Below, piece after piece: positions 49,301 to 51,690 of a stretch of 64,000 nt of DNA. The stretch is from Incurvaria masculella. Taxonomy: Eukaryota; Arthropoda; Insecta; Lepidoptera; Incurvariidae. The position numbers and the translations under genes are program-made. The DNA lies in the NCBI GenBank assembly GCA_946894095.1, contig OX335642.1, forward strand, positions 16,565,021-16,629,020, in the 5' to 3' direction. The notes under the pieces were generated by a model. That model saw nothing but the letters and a program-made list of their open reading frames with translations, was not told where the DNA came from and did not search any database. Within the stretch, counting starts at the first letter, position 1, and each line of letters starts with the position of its first letter.

Positions 49301-50596
49301 TGTGAACTTGGGACGAAGTTTATTTACGCATTGTACATGAAAACTGAAAAAGAACATATCCCCACGGTAGAGCCTATGCGGCAAGCCGAGGGCCGCCCTG
49401 CCTCCGCCAAGACCGCCGCCGCGCCGGCGGGACCATCGCCTACAACAATATAGAGCATCGATACAGACTTGCGAGTTCCGCGGTAGAGCCGCGCGGCAGC
49501 TCCAGCTTCCCGCGTATCGAGGGCCGCCCAGCTGCGGGACCACCACGTACAACAATTTCATTTCATTTTCATTTTTCATTTCATTTCTTATCCGTAGGTA
49601 GGATACCTACACTTGGACACGTTAACAATCTCGAATCGATAAGAGCTGACATATACAGAGTAACTATACAATCCTGCGATTCCCGCGGTAGAGCCGCGCG
49701 GCAGCTCCGGCTTGCCACGTATCGAGGGCCGACCCGCTGCGGGACCACCACGTGCAACAATATAGAGTATGGATACTGACCTGCGAGTCCCGCGGTAGAG
49801 CCGCGCGGCAGCTCCGGCTTGCCACGTATCGAGGGCCGACCCGCTGCGGGACCACCACGTGCAACAATATAGAGTATGGATACTGACCTGCGAGTCCCGC
49901 GGTAGAGCCGCGCGGCAGCTCCGGCTTGCCACGTATCGAGGGCCGACCCGCTGCGGGACCACCACGTGCAACAATATAGAGTATGGATACTGACCTGCGA
50001 GTCCCGCGGTAGAGCCGCGCGGCAGCTCCGGCTTGCCACGTATCGAGGGCCGCCCTGCCGCCAGCACCGCCGGCGGGACCACCACCCCTGCGCGAAGACC
50101 ATATTAGACGATCCCCAAAATAAATATCAGTGTACACCTCCCATTGTTGGGCAAGTATTCGAAAATTAAATAAAATTAGACATCTATAAATTTAGGAGTT
50201 GGAAATACCATGTGGTTTATAATTTAGATACATACATGACTAATTATATGAATATACTTAAAATTACAAATTATGAATAGTTTAATAATTATGAATTAGT
50301 TTCATTTATTTTCGCACCATACTAAATGGTAAATTTCCGTTCACTTGGCCGAATAACACGTCGTTTGACAGTTAGCACTGTACGAAATGCAACGAAACAA
50401 TTGATTAATCGTTGAAACGTTAAATTTAATCACGGTTTCGCCTGTTCAACAGCTATTCAACCGGCGCGTGCAAACCCCATTTTCCGGGGATACTAGCTGA
50501 TGTGGAAAAGAGAGCAAAGGTCATACCAGGTATCTTGACGGGCTGCTTCTTGTGCTCGTCATCGGAGTCCTCTTCGGAGGAGCTGGGATCGATCAT
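4669..50596 (-). CDS. Cadps: Calcium-dependent secretion activator (CAPS), complete coding sequence in 32 exons
   Basis: CAPS primes dense-core and synaptic vesicles for calcium-triggered release at the plasma membrane, through a PH domain that binds phosphoinositide and a MUN-like module that engages SNAREs (family knowledge). Seen here: 32 minus-strand exons, all with GT-AG borders and matching phases, sum to 4095 nt and 1364 residues plus stop, against about 1350 in human CAPS1. Order: acidic low-complexity N-terminus (1-119), conserved N-terminal region (120-398), C2-like region (about 400-520), PH domain (about 540-660), conserved central part and MUN region (about 680-1270), acidic then Gly-rich tail (1300-1364). 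The long linker recalled from fly between GFEKERWE and NGC is absent, because exons 24 and 25 join directly. The 5' UTR start and polyadenylation site are not fixed; ATTAAA on the minus strand at 4231-4236 is one possible signal. The gene identity is firm; single exon borders may shift by a few bases. Confidence 0.95.
4787..4930 (+). mobile_element. SINE tail fragment
   Basis: Carries the family tail: CGCAATGAAAAGGGACC, GCTCATAAAGGGACGGTCCC, GGCATGTCACCTGATTCC and TAGCCATCCATGTCAAGTTG, then an A-rich end. It sits in the last Cadps intron. Confidence 0.75.
5231..5565 (-). mobile_element. SINE, 5S-type head, diverged
   Basis: On the minus strand: a head recalling GATGGGTGACC, then the shared body (GGTAGGGTTAATCCCGCC, TCGAAGCGGCAATGAAAA) and tail (TGGCATCTAGTTCCCATGTG), ending in an A-run (T-run at 5231-5236). 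The 5S part is much changed. It lies just below exon 31. Confidence 0.7.
5619..5718 (-). CDS. Cadps: Cadps coding exon 31 (residues 1308-1341), acidic tail
   Basis: An isolated GC-rich stretch 4.4 kb downstream of exon 30. Acceptor GTCCACAG, donor GTAAGG; phase 2 in and 0 out, exactly as required. Encodes [20 protein letters not shown] and [14 protein letters not shown]. An acidic tail is usual at the end of CAPS proteins. Support is codon-like composition, phase fit and the splice sites rather than strong homology. Confidence 0.8.
7063..7202. mobile_element. MITE, GGAGTGCACGATCTCTGGTTAG ends
   Basis: Left TGGAGTGCACGATCTCTGGT and right AGAGATTGTGCACTACAG are inverted repeats; interior has CTCGTTCAGACGAAAAATAA. 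Related fragments occur near 545-655, 15190-15255, 47822-47850, 53965-54040 and 61140-61240. Confidence 0.7.
7333..7368. repeat. Perfect 17-bp inverted repeat
   Basis: AGAAACGAAATCTGATC, spacer TG, then the exact complement. It lies in a stretch rich in GATC- and CGATCGA-like words; it may be the end or centre of a small transposon. Confidence 0.7.
7578..7907 (-). CDS. Unrecognised 109-codon ORF inside intron 30
   Basis: Encodes [20 protein letters not shown] ... [11 protein letters not shown]. The frame stays open about 30 codons further upstream, ending at a stop near 7995. Composition is protein-like, with a hydrophobic stretch, but I know no family for it. A second open stretch upstream (8017-8217, hydrophobic, [18 protein letters not shown]) could be an earlier exon of the same nested gene or relic. 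It could equally be chance in AT-rich DNA. Confidence 0.2.
   Translation of the reverse strand: MYLQFSYDKNIKRLQILLVGIYSKILNEDVFKQLQETFFISNFEYTKFQSKIHWDLFYENKTHVSRITVTAGDSEKYTIDNITGNALKAVSTFLWVSRKIDEYTCIQTI
9275..9450. repeat. Dispersed repeat shared with 59812-59985
   Basis: GAGTCAACTCCCGGATGAGA, TCGCTATGTAGCGTCATAAT, GATCTGAAGTTACTTATGTT and CTTTGAAATATTGAGAAAAA match the region at 59.8 kb. Confidence 0.6.
10129..10262 (-). CDS. Cadps: Cadps coding exon 30 (residues 1264-1307)
   Basis: Encodes [20 protein letters not shown] and [18 protein letters not shown]. Acceptor GTTCTAG. The strong donor GTAAGT directly follows GGA GG, so unspliced transcript reads GGG TAA and stops at 10127-10125. 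Splicing to exon 31 extends the protein by 57 residues; failing to splice ends it at QQDGG. Confidence 0.95.
10499..10633 (-). CDS. Cadps: Cadps coding exon 29 (residues 1219-1263)
   Basis: Encodes [20 protein letters not shown] and [20 protein letters not shown]. Acceptor TCGACAG, donor GTAAGT, phase 0 on both sides. Confidence 0.96.
11249..11357 (-). CDS. Cadps: Cadps coding exon 28 (residues 1182-1218)
   Basis: Encodes [20 protein letters not shown] and [16 protein letters not shown]. Acceptor GTTTTCAG, donor GTGAGT, phase 2 in and 0 out. Confidence 0.96.
11999..12129 (-). CDS. Cadps: Cadps coding exon 27 (residues 1139-1181)
   Basis: Encodes [20 protein letters not shown] and [12 protein letters not shown]. 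Acceptor ATCCCCAG; a second AG six bases on would drop two residues (YQ) in frame. Donor GTTAGC, phase 0 in and 2 out. Confidence 0.95.
12428..12487 (-). CDS. Cadps: Candidate cassette exon between Cadps exons 26 and 27
   Basis: A GC-richer patch inside the 1.7-kb intron has a strong donor (AAG then GTAAGA). If it starts after AG at 12488-12489 it is 60 nt, phase 0 on both sides, and encodes [20 protein letters not shown], a charged insert between DI and YQYH. The acceptor lacks a pyrimidine tract, so I left it out of the main 1364-residue model. It could be an alternative or neuron-specific exon, or chance. Confidence 0.35.
13837..13971 (-). CDS. Cadps: Cadps coding exon 26 (residues 1094-1138)
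   Basis: Encodes [20 protein letters not shown] and [20 protein letters not shown]. Acceptor GTGCGCAG, donor GTGAGT, phase 0 on both sides. Confidence 0.96.
14045..14135 (-). mobile_element. SINE fragment, head-body junction
   Basis: Resembles the head-body junction of the 5231-5565 copy (AACCAGAGCCAGCCTCAAC, GTAACCCATCCCGAATCTG on the plus strand). Short and diverged. Confidence 0.55.
15627..15801 (-). CDS. Cadps: Cadps coding exon 25 (residues 1035-1093), MUN region
   Basis: Encodes [20 protein letters not shown] and [20 protein letters not shown]. Acceptor CAACAG after an A-rich tract, donor GTTGAA (weak), phase 2 in and 0 out. It joins directly to exon 24, so the long linker recalled from fly at this point is missing here. 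Confidence 0.95.
15960..16145 (+). mobile_element. SINE, tRNA-type head, 3'-truncated
   Basis: Begins GCGGCTCGTAGGTCAGGGC with a degraded B box (CCTCAATCCCCGCTC), then GCATTTCGTCACTAATGCGA and the start of the body, and breaks off after CCCTACTAGGTGG. Confidence 0.75.
16941..17109 (-). CDS. Cadps: Cadps coding exon 24 (residues 979-1034), MUN region
   Basis: After a variable start ([14 protein letters not shown]) it encodes [20 protein letters not shown] and [20 protein letters not shown]. Acceptor CCCACAG, donor GTATCT, phase 1 in and 2 out. Confidence 0.97.
17175..17475 (-). repeat. Older exon-23-derived copies beyond the 55-bp repeat
   Basis: Two diverged stretches begin with GTAGGGCACAATACGTACTC and GTAGGGCGCAATAGTTATTG on the plus strand and continue into sequence resembling the 3' end of exon 23. 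They end in CAGATAAC-like sequence, as the fresh units do. A retroelement at about 17480-17763 separates them from the fresh units. Confidence 0.6.
17480..17763 (+). mobile_element. Retroelement 3' end inserted in the exon-23 array
   Basis: Starts after GATAAC and ends with GTGAATAAAG and a T-rich run, then TAACTACGAG, so the array sequence GATAACTACGAG is split and a short duplication (TAAC) is likely. The sequence GAACCCTCTCCCATAGCACA and the AATAAA end suggest a LINE 3' UTR. No ORF. Confidence 0.5.
17766..17899 (-). repeat. Exon-23 donor-region tandem repeat, 55-bp unit
   Basis: The donor context (plus-strand AGGGCACAATACATACTGGG) occurs at 17894, 17839 and 17784, exactly 55 bp apart. The unit holds only a few exon bases, the donor and adjoining intron. 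Each copy keeps a GT donor. Confidence 0.88.
17900..18059 (-). CDS. Cadps: Cadps coding exon 23 (residues 926-978), MUN region
   Basis: Encodes [20 protein letters not shown] and [20 protein letters not shown]. Acceptor GTACGCAG, donor GTATGT, phase 0 in and 1 out. It follows the largest intron of the gene (7.4 kb). Its donor region is repeated in tandem downstream. Confidence 0.97.
19595..20165. repeat. Dispersed repeat, copy 1
   Basis: Blocks TACTCGTGAACGGGTCCTGT, GGGGACTGGCCTGCTCCAAT, TTGCCAGTTCTTCTTCGCTG and GAGTGCAGTGTACTGTCTAT recur in order at 45650-46100. An unidentified transposon or LINE end. Confidence 0.6.
20205..20545 (-). mobile_element. SINE, 5S-type head
   Basis: On the minus strand the head reads CCGAAGTTAAGCAACGCTGG and TTGGATGGGTGACCATTCGA, close to the internal control region of 5S rRNA. 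The common body and tail follow. The head joins directly to a reverse-transcriptase fragment at 20546. Confidence 0.85.
20546..20755 (-). mobile_element. Non-LTR retrotransposon reverse-transcriptase 3' fragment
   Basis: Minus-strand translation has [16 protein letters not shown] text ([20 protein letters not shown]), typical of the C-terminal part of LINE reverse transcriptases. Only about 70 codons remain, and then the SINE head begins without a gap. Confidence 0.75.
21361..21866. mobile_element. Cluster of palindromic CRE-bearing MITEs
   Basis: Two near-complete units of about 168 bp (21392-21559, 21560-21725), one shortened unit (to about 21866) and a leading fragment. A unit is a near-perfect palindrome from CTGAGATAAATAGTCGTAAC to its complement, with GTAGTACTTTGTGACGTCAC in each arm and ACATTTTGTATGGACGAAAT at the centre. 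Confidence 0.9.
21867..22023. mobile_element. Second copy of the GGCCGAGTGCACGAAAGG MITE
   Basis: Left end TTAGCCCCGATTGCACGAAA, right end TCCTTTCGTGCACTCGGCCC; shares the AAATGACGTGTTTAATCG interior. It abuts the palindromic MITE cluster. Confidence 0.65.
25480..25592 (-). CDS. Cadps: Cadps coding exon 22 (residues 888-925)
   Basis: Encodes [20 protein letters not shown] and [18 protein letters not shown], entering the MUN-type region. Acceptor TTTACAG, donor GTGAGC, phase 1 in and 0 out. Confidence 0.97.
25750..26187 (-). repeat. Exon-21-derived decayed array, about 145-bp unit
   Basis: The exon-21 donor context recurs at 26041 and 25896, spacings of 146 and 145 bp, with a further partial unit down to about 25750. 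Each unit resembles the 3' part of exon 21 (ERVL to KKANVE region), but all have frame breaks. Copies nearer the exon look closer to it. Confidence 0.88.
26188..26335 (-). CDS. Cadps: Cadps coding exon 21 (residues 839-887), parent of a 145-bp array
   Basis: Encodes [20 protein letters not shown] and [20 protein letters not shown]. Acceptor TTTGACAG, donor GTAACT, phase 0 in and 1 out. Three decayed partial copies follow it in the intron. Confidence 0.96.
26781..26922 (-). CDS. Cadps: Cadps coding exon 20 (residues 791-838)
   Basis: Encodes [20 protein letters not shown] and [17 protein letters not shown]. Acceptor GTGCACAG, donor GTAATT, phase 2 in and 0 out. Confidence 0.97.
27085..27250. 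repeat. Tandem duplication of about 90 bp in intron 19
   Basis: The stretch CACCAAATTATAAGCCCTTT to AAAGGCCGAGTAATCACCGC is present twice in a row with few changes. It is not derived from an exon that I can recognise. Confidence 0.8.
28377..28567 (-). CDS. Cadps: Cadps coding exon 19 (residues 728-790)
   Basis: Encodes [40 protein letters not shown] and [12 protein letters not shown], among the most conserved CAPS sequences. Acceptor GTGCGCAG, donor GTATCT, phase 0 in and 2 out. Confidence 0.97.
29284..29420 (-). CDS. Cadps: Cadps coding exon 18 (residues 682-727)
   Basis: Encodes [20 protein letters not shown] and [20 protein letters not shown], closely matching fly CAPS. Acceptor TCTACAG, donor GTAAAC, phase 1 in and 0 out. 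Confidence 0.96.
29597..29773 (-). CDS. Cadps: Cadps coding exon 17 (residues 623-681), PH end
   Basis: Encodes [20 protein letters not shown] and [20 protein letters not shown], the C-terminal PH helix with its conserved Trp. It ends in a variable Thr/Pro/Ser-rich stretch. Acceptor GTGCCAG, donor GTAACG, phase 1 on both sides. Confidence 0.95.
29986..30006 (-). CDS. Cadps: Cadps coding exon 16, a 21-nt microexon (residues 616-622)
   Basis: Only 21 nt, flanked by TTTTTCAG and GTAAGT. It is phase 1 on both sides and encodes A-QLMVSH. The peptide aligns with ANLMFGI at the same place in fly CAPS, between the PH strand ending DYIE and the LEG/LNGG motif. Skipping it would keep the frame and give a shorter loop like human CAPS1 (PQPGLEGG), so it may be alternatively spliced. 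Confidence 0.85.
30598..30711. mobile_element. Short MITE, CGTATTCAGAG ends
   Basis: CGTATTCATAGAGAACCTGT at one end, CTACTCTGAATACG at the other, with GTACGAGATTAGCATCG between. A sister copy is at 43372-43470. Confidence 0.7.
30748..30855 (+). mobile_element. SINE tail fragment
   Basis: TTCCATCCAGTTAAATATAG, CTCATAAAGGGCATTGCACC and ATTCCTTCGGGAATGTGGGT match the shared SINE tail. No head. Confidence 0.7.
30954..31129 (-). CDS. Cadps: Cadps coding exon 15 (residues 557-615), PH domain
   Basis: Encodes [20 protein letters not shown] and [20 protein letters not shown], the lipid-binding half of the PH domain with its basic RKWKKR loop. Acceptor GTGGCAG. The donor is weak (AGTG then GTTCGT); a second GT three bases earlier would also keep phase 1, changing Ser-Ala to Thr. 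I prefer the longer form because it gives GSAQLM, like fly ASANLM. Confidence 0.94.
31375..31481 (-). CDS. Cadps: Cadps coding exon 14 (residues 522-556), C2-PH link
   Basis: Encodes [20 protein letters not shown] and [15 protein letters not shown], the linker and first strand before the PH domain. Acceptor TTAACAG, donor GTAAGT, phase 0 in and 2 out. Confidence 0.96.
31904..32048 (-). CDS. Cadps: Cadps coding exon 13 (residues 473-521), C2 end
   Basis: Encodes [20 protein letters not shown], then [20 protein letters not shown] and LRPTPLSTK. Closely follows fly CAPS. Acceptor ATGGCAG, donor GTACGT, phase 2 in and 0 out. Confidence 0.96.
32937..34296 (+). mobile_element. Non-autonomous Helitron, about 1.36 kb
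   Basis: Begins TCTATACTATTATATAAAGA after an A and ends CTAG before a T, as Helitrons insert between A and T. A hairpin (GCCCGT ... ACGGGC, 34268-34290) lies 3 bases before CTAG. The sequence GAACGGATTTGAAAAATTAT followed by TTCACCGTTGGAAAGCTACA is a common lepidopteran repeat motif. No helicase ORF. Confidence 0.85.
33822..33912. mobile_element. Small palindromic element inside the Helitron
   Basis: Arms of about 27 bp (ACATGTTTGAAAAATGTTAC ... and its complement) flank a 35-bp centre. Could be a MITE that inserted into the Helitron. Confidence 0.7.
34555..34676 (-). CDS. Cadps: Cadps coding exon 12 (residues 433-472), C2 core
   Basis: Encodes [20 protein letters not shown] and [20 protein letters not shown], matching the C2-like domain of fly and human CAPS. 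This C2 lacks the full set of calcium-binding aspartates, as is usual for the family. Acceptor TTTGTAG, donor GTAAGT, phase 0 in and 2 out. Confidence 0.96.
35012..35111 (-). CDS. Cadps: Cadps coding exon 11 (residues 399-432), C2 entry
   Basis: Encodes [18 protein letters not shown] and [12 protein letters not shown], where the C2-like domain begins. Acceptor GTTTCAG, donor GTAACA, phase 2 in and 0 out. The reading frame stays open upstream of the acceptor, and another AG at 35166-35167 would add 54 nt (18 codons) in frame, so an alternative 3' splice site is possible. Confidence 0.93.
35112..38881 (-). other. Cadps intron 10
   Basis: A 3.8-kb AT-rich intron. Contains a repeat at 36680-36800 related to 55680-55790 and 57260-57345 (GAAGCAAGAATACATTAATT), and the MITE at 38388. 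A plus-strand ORF at 36896-37213 (105 codons) is unrecognised and probably chance. Confidence 0.6.
38388..38720. mobile_element. MITE of about 330 bp, TTAAGAGGATAATCAGGTGATCA ends
   Basis: Left TTAAGAGGATAATCAGGTGA and right TGATCACCTCATTATTCTCT are inverted repeats, and the similarity continues inward for about 80 bp (ATTTTGCACATT against its complement). Lies just above exon 10. Confidence 0.75.
38882..39051 (-). CDS. Cadps: Cadps coding exon 10 (residues 343-398)
   Basis: Encodes [20 protein letters not shown] and [18 protein letters not shown] sequence (here [15 protein letters not shown]), then [12 protein letters not shown]. Acceptor GTGGCCAG, donor GTCGGT, phase 0 in and 2 out. Confidence 0.95.
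39166..39246 (-). CDS. Cadps: Cadps coding exon 9 (residues 316-342)
   Basis: Encodes [19 protein letters not shown] and LKNAEMEK, the conserved helical piece before the KLMPKF motif. Acceptor CTTATAG, donor GTATGA, phase 0 on both sides, 81 nt. Confidence 0.95.
39605..39748 (-). pseudogene. Decayed copy of Cadps exon 8
   Basis: About 85-90 percent like exon 8 by eye over roughly 140 bp, beginning 30 bp downstream of it. The copy reads [10 protein letters not shown] and then TAG, and the 3' part has an insertion ([10 protein letters not shown]). No usable donor is left. Confidence 0.9.
39779..39936 (-). CDS. Cadps: Cadps coding exon 8 (residues 263-315)
   Basis: After a variable start ([18 protein letters not shown]) it gives [20 protein letters not shown] and [10 protein letters not shown], as in other CAPS proteins. 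Acceptor GGCGCAG, donor GTAAGT, phase 1 in and 0 out. A broken copy lies 30 bp downstream. Confidence 0.95.
41676..41813. mobile_element. MITE of about 138 bp, ATTATTTTAC ends
   Basis: ATTATTTTACGTTCACGGAT at the left is matched by the complement of TTTATCCGTAAAGGTAAAAT at the right. Confidence 0.7.
42405..42905 (-). mobile_element. Non-LTR retrotransposon fragment
   Basis: Minus-strand translation near 42740-42870 has [16 protein letters not shown], the reverse-transcriptase motif around the first catalytic Asp, and after a frameshift [20 protein letters not shown]. The flank at 42410-42650 resembles 47375-47640. Broken and inactive. Confidence 0.8.
43372..43470. mobile_element. Sister copy of the CGTATTCAGAG MITE
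   Basis: TCGTATTCAGAGAGAACCTG ... CACTCTGAATAAGG, with the same GTACGAGATTAGCACCG core as the copy at 30.6 kb. Confidence 0.7.
43640..43725 (-). CDS. Cadps: Cadps coding exon 7 (residues 234-262)
   Basis: Encodes [20 protein letters not shown], an almost invariant CAPS motif, then KFDCIMKGT. Acceptor AATGCAG, donor GTACGG (non-consensus at +4 to +6), phase 2 in and 1 out. Confidence 0.95.
44215..44512. mobile_element. Common lepidopteran interspersed repeat (GGGTTCTGTACCCAAAGGGT type)
   Basis: Starts TTAGGGTTCTGTACCCAAAG, has GTCCGTCCGTCTGTCCGTCT and CTGTATCTCATGAACCGTAA, and ends GAGTCCAACTGGCACTTGAC then CGGTTTTTTT. I recall this repeat as widespread in Lepidoptera, which supports the taxonomic call. 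Confidence 0.75.
44895..45095 (-). pseudogene. Decayed copy of Cadps exon 6
   Basis: Lies about 30-200 bp downstream of exon 6. Traces such as [20 protein letters not shown] and the order of blocks follow exon 6, but frameshifts and substitutions break it. It cannot encode the segment. Confidence 0.75.
45123..45298 (-). CDS. Cadps: Cadps coding exon 6 (residues 176-233)
   Basis: Encodes [20 protein letters not shown] and [12 protein letters not shown], near identical to fly CAPS. Acceptor GTTGCAG, donor GTCAGA, phase 0 in and 2 out. A decayed copy lies just downstream at about 44895-45095. Confidence 0.95.
45590..46105. repeat. Dispersed repeat, copy 2
   Basis: Same block order as 19595-20165: GCTCGTGAACGGGTGCTGTT, GGGGACTGGCCTGCTCCAAT, TTGCCAGTTCTTCTTCGCTG, CTGCAGTGTACTGCTTATGG. 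Lies next to the decayed end of the exon-5 array. Confidence 0.6.
46185..47108 (-). repeat. Exon-5-derived tandem array, 126-bp unit
   Basis: Donor junctions recur every 126 bp: 47108, 46982, 46856, 46730, 46604, 46478 and 46352, with a decayed, rearranged end at about 46185-46330. A unit is 42 codons: the exon's CIAHPF...ARFQ part plus VNSLVxSS from the intron start. Two subtypes exist: one reads through (RWHSKLTP), the other has TAG in the same place (RRHT then stop). From the exon outward the order is open, stop, open, stop, stop, stop. The first copy after the exon is open, so using its donor adds 42 residues in frame. Confidence 0.95.
47109..47276 (-). CDS. Cadps: Cadps coding exon 5 (residues 120-175), parent of the 126-bp array
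   Basis: Starts with a charged helix ([16 protein letters not shown]), then [17 protein letters not shown], one of the best conserved stretches of CAPS. It is 168 nt, phase 0 on both sides, acceptor CTTTCAG, donor GTAAAC. Its 3' two thirds and donor are the source of the array that fills the next 0.9 kb of intron. Confidence 0.95.
47370..47640 (-). mobile_element. Repeat related to the LINE flank at 42.4 kb
   Basis: Shares GGTGCCCAACATCGTCCATG, CAAGGTGCTTCGTCACAACA and CTCGGCATTCCACAGTTTAC type blocks with 42410-42650. Probably a LINE fragment; no ORF. Confidence 0.5.
48090..48183 (-). CDS. Cadps: Cadps coding exon 4 (residues 88-119)
   Basis: Encodes [19 protein letters not shown] and a charged SHSDKDQD tail. 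This matches the place of the SPSPSVVSE motif that precedes the conserved region in fly and human CAPS. Acceptor ACCGCAG, donor GTACCC (weaker than consensus), phase 2 in and 0 out. Confidence 0.85.
48545..48870 (-). mobile_element. Non-LTR reverse-transcriptase fragment
   Basis: Minus-strand text: [20 protein letters not shown] then stop, WIKSYI-like remains, and [20 protein letters not shown] and DIDKVI. These are the fingers and palm motifs of a Jockey/CR1-like element; the catalytic FADD motif is lost (LLAMKN). Confidence 0.85.
49115..49214 (-). CDS. Cadps: Cadps coding exon 3 (residues 55-87)
   Basis: A GC-rich exon that encodes an Ala/Pro-rich, probably disordered stretch ending PPPPH. 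Acceptor CGTTTCAG and donor GTGAGT are strong. It enters at phase 1 and leaves at phase 2, exactly what exons 2 and 4 need. The sequence is not conserved outside close relatives as far as I can tell, so support comes from splice sites and frame. Confidence 0.75.
49364..49994 (-). repeat. Exon-2-derived tandem array, about 107-bp unit
   Basis: Immediately downstream of exon 2. The exon 3' end and donor recur with spacing of exactly 107 bp: junctions at 49995 (exon), 49888, 49781 and 49674. The units ending at 49888 and 49781 look identical over their length; the one at 49674 is diverged at its donor. Two older, more changed copies lie at about 49469-49556 and 49364-49468. Fresh units keep the exon's last 63 coding bases, a GT donor and an AG (CCCGCAG) that would restore phase 1, so each could act as a 21-codon cassette. 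The unit has no stop in any minus-strand frame, which makes long false ORFs of 157-173 codons. Confidence 0.92.
49995..50087 (-). CDS. Cadps: Cadps coding exon 2 (residues 24-54), parent of the 107-bp array
   Basis: This low-complexity exon encodes a Val/Pro/Ala stretch, then [16 protein letters not shown]. It has no match I recall in fly or human, but it fits phase 1 on both sides between exons 1 and 3, with acceptor GCGCAG and donor GTCAGT. The last 63 coding bases and the donor are repeated downstream, so which copy is spliced needs RNA. I chose this copy because it alone has the longer 5' part and the outermost acceptor. Confidence 0.7.
50527..50596 (-). CDS. Cadps: Cadps coding exon 1 (residues 1-23, start codon)
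   Basis: The start is [14 protein letters not shown], the conserved animal CAPS N-terminus with a Ser/Glu/Asp-rich acidic stretch. The ATG at 50596-50594 sits in a GCAAC context. The exon ends CCT G before the donor GTATGA, phase 1. A possible acceptor (TTGCAG) ends at 50614, which would put the exon's 5' edge at 50613 and imply at least one upstream non-coding exon. Confidence 0.9.
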
Positions 50597-50619
50597 GTTG
50601 CCGCCTGCTGCTCCTGCAA

Positions 50620-50627
50620 TGACGTCA
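50620..50627. promoter_or_regulatory. Full CRE-type site 24 bp upstream of the Cadps start codon
   Basis: TGACGTCA is an exact 8-bp CREB/ATF palindrome. If transcription starts near exon 1 it could act in the promoter; if exon 1 is an internal exon it would be in an intron end. Confidence 0.35.
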
Positions 50628-51273
50628 CACCTGCGTCACACGAGCCCGACACCACACTCGACCGTCGAGCGAGGAAGTGGCGACGGAAACGGCAGCTTAG
50701 CCACGTGTCAGTGATGAGCACTGATGGTAGTTAAGTCGCTTACGAATTCGGGAAGCGCAATAGAATATTGGTTACACTTGAGGGGTCAGTCACTCGAGCA
50801 AAAAGTGTACACTAAAATTAGTTGGGTGATTCCTTAAAAAATACGGTCACTTTTGGCCATATTTTTCTTAGTTAAATTTTAGATGCTATTGGATTGCCTA
50901 TTAGTGCATATAATGCGTGATTTATTAATTATGTCATACTCACAAGGTCCAGTCACTTTATGTAGTATTTTACGAGATATTTAGAAATTTGTGATTTTAG
51001 GCATCTAGGGACTGACGAATAATATTGTTATTGTAATAAAATATGACATCTATAAATTTTGTTGGACATTAATTTGTAGCGCTTCTTTATACATTCACAT
51101 ATTATCTATTACTATAAAAAAATACGCGTAATAATGCTCATTTCTTCGTAAAATTATACATATCTCTTCAGATTCACTGAAGTGATTAAATGAATTAGCT
51201 AAGCCTTAGATTTTTATACTTAAGCATAATAGACATATTTTTTGAAAATACAAAAAATGCAGAATTTATTTCT

Positions 51274-51690
51274 TATGCGGCCTGACATGGATGGCTAATA
51301 CCACACAACTACCGTTATGATATTAGCCCAATACACCAAATTCCCGAAGGAATTAGGTGCCATGCCAGGACCTTCCCTTTAAGAGCACGGCTACATTGAA
51401 CTGGATGGAAAAAACGGACAATTTTTCATTGCCGCTTCGACCGTCTTTTCATCCAATGCGATGGTACCAACCCGGGCGGGCTTAAACCCTACCACTTAGT
51501 AGGGGAAGGGGACCTACAGTTTTACATGGATTCCGAACCATGGAGCAGCTCGCATTCGTGACGAAATGCATTTATCGAATTCGGAAAGAGAAAGACAGTG
51601 GTGCATGTCAGTATTGAACCCAGCCCTCTGGTACGCTAGGCTAGTCCCCGCGCCACTAGGCTACGAGCCGCTCAAAATATTATGTTCATT
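51274..51690 (-). mobile_element. Full-length SINE, tRNA-type head
   Basis: About 415 bp. On the minus strand: GCGGCTCGTAGCCTAGTGGC, a B-box-like GGGTTCAATACTG, GCATTTCGTCACGAATGCGA, body with GCCCGGGTTGGTACCATCGC, tail with TGGCATGGCACCTAATTCC and TAGCCATCCATGTCAGG. Best copy for defining the tRNA-headed form. Confidence 0.88.

Noticed and set aside
49581..50137. Long overlapping minus-strand ORFs (157-173 codons) in three frames
   Set aside because: They come from the stop-free 107-bp unit read across the array. Only the exon-2 frame joins to its neighbours.
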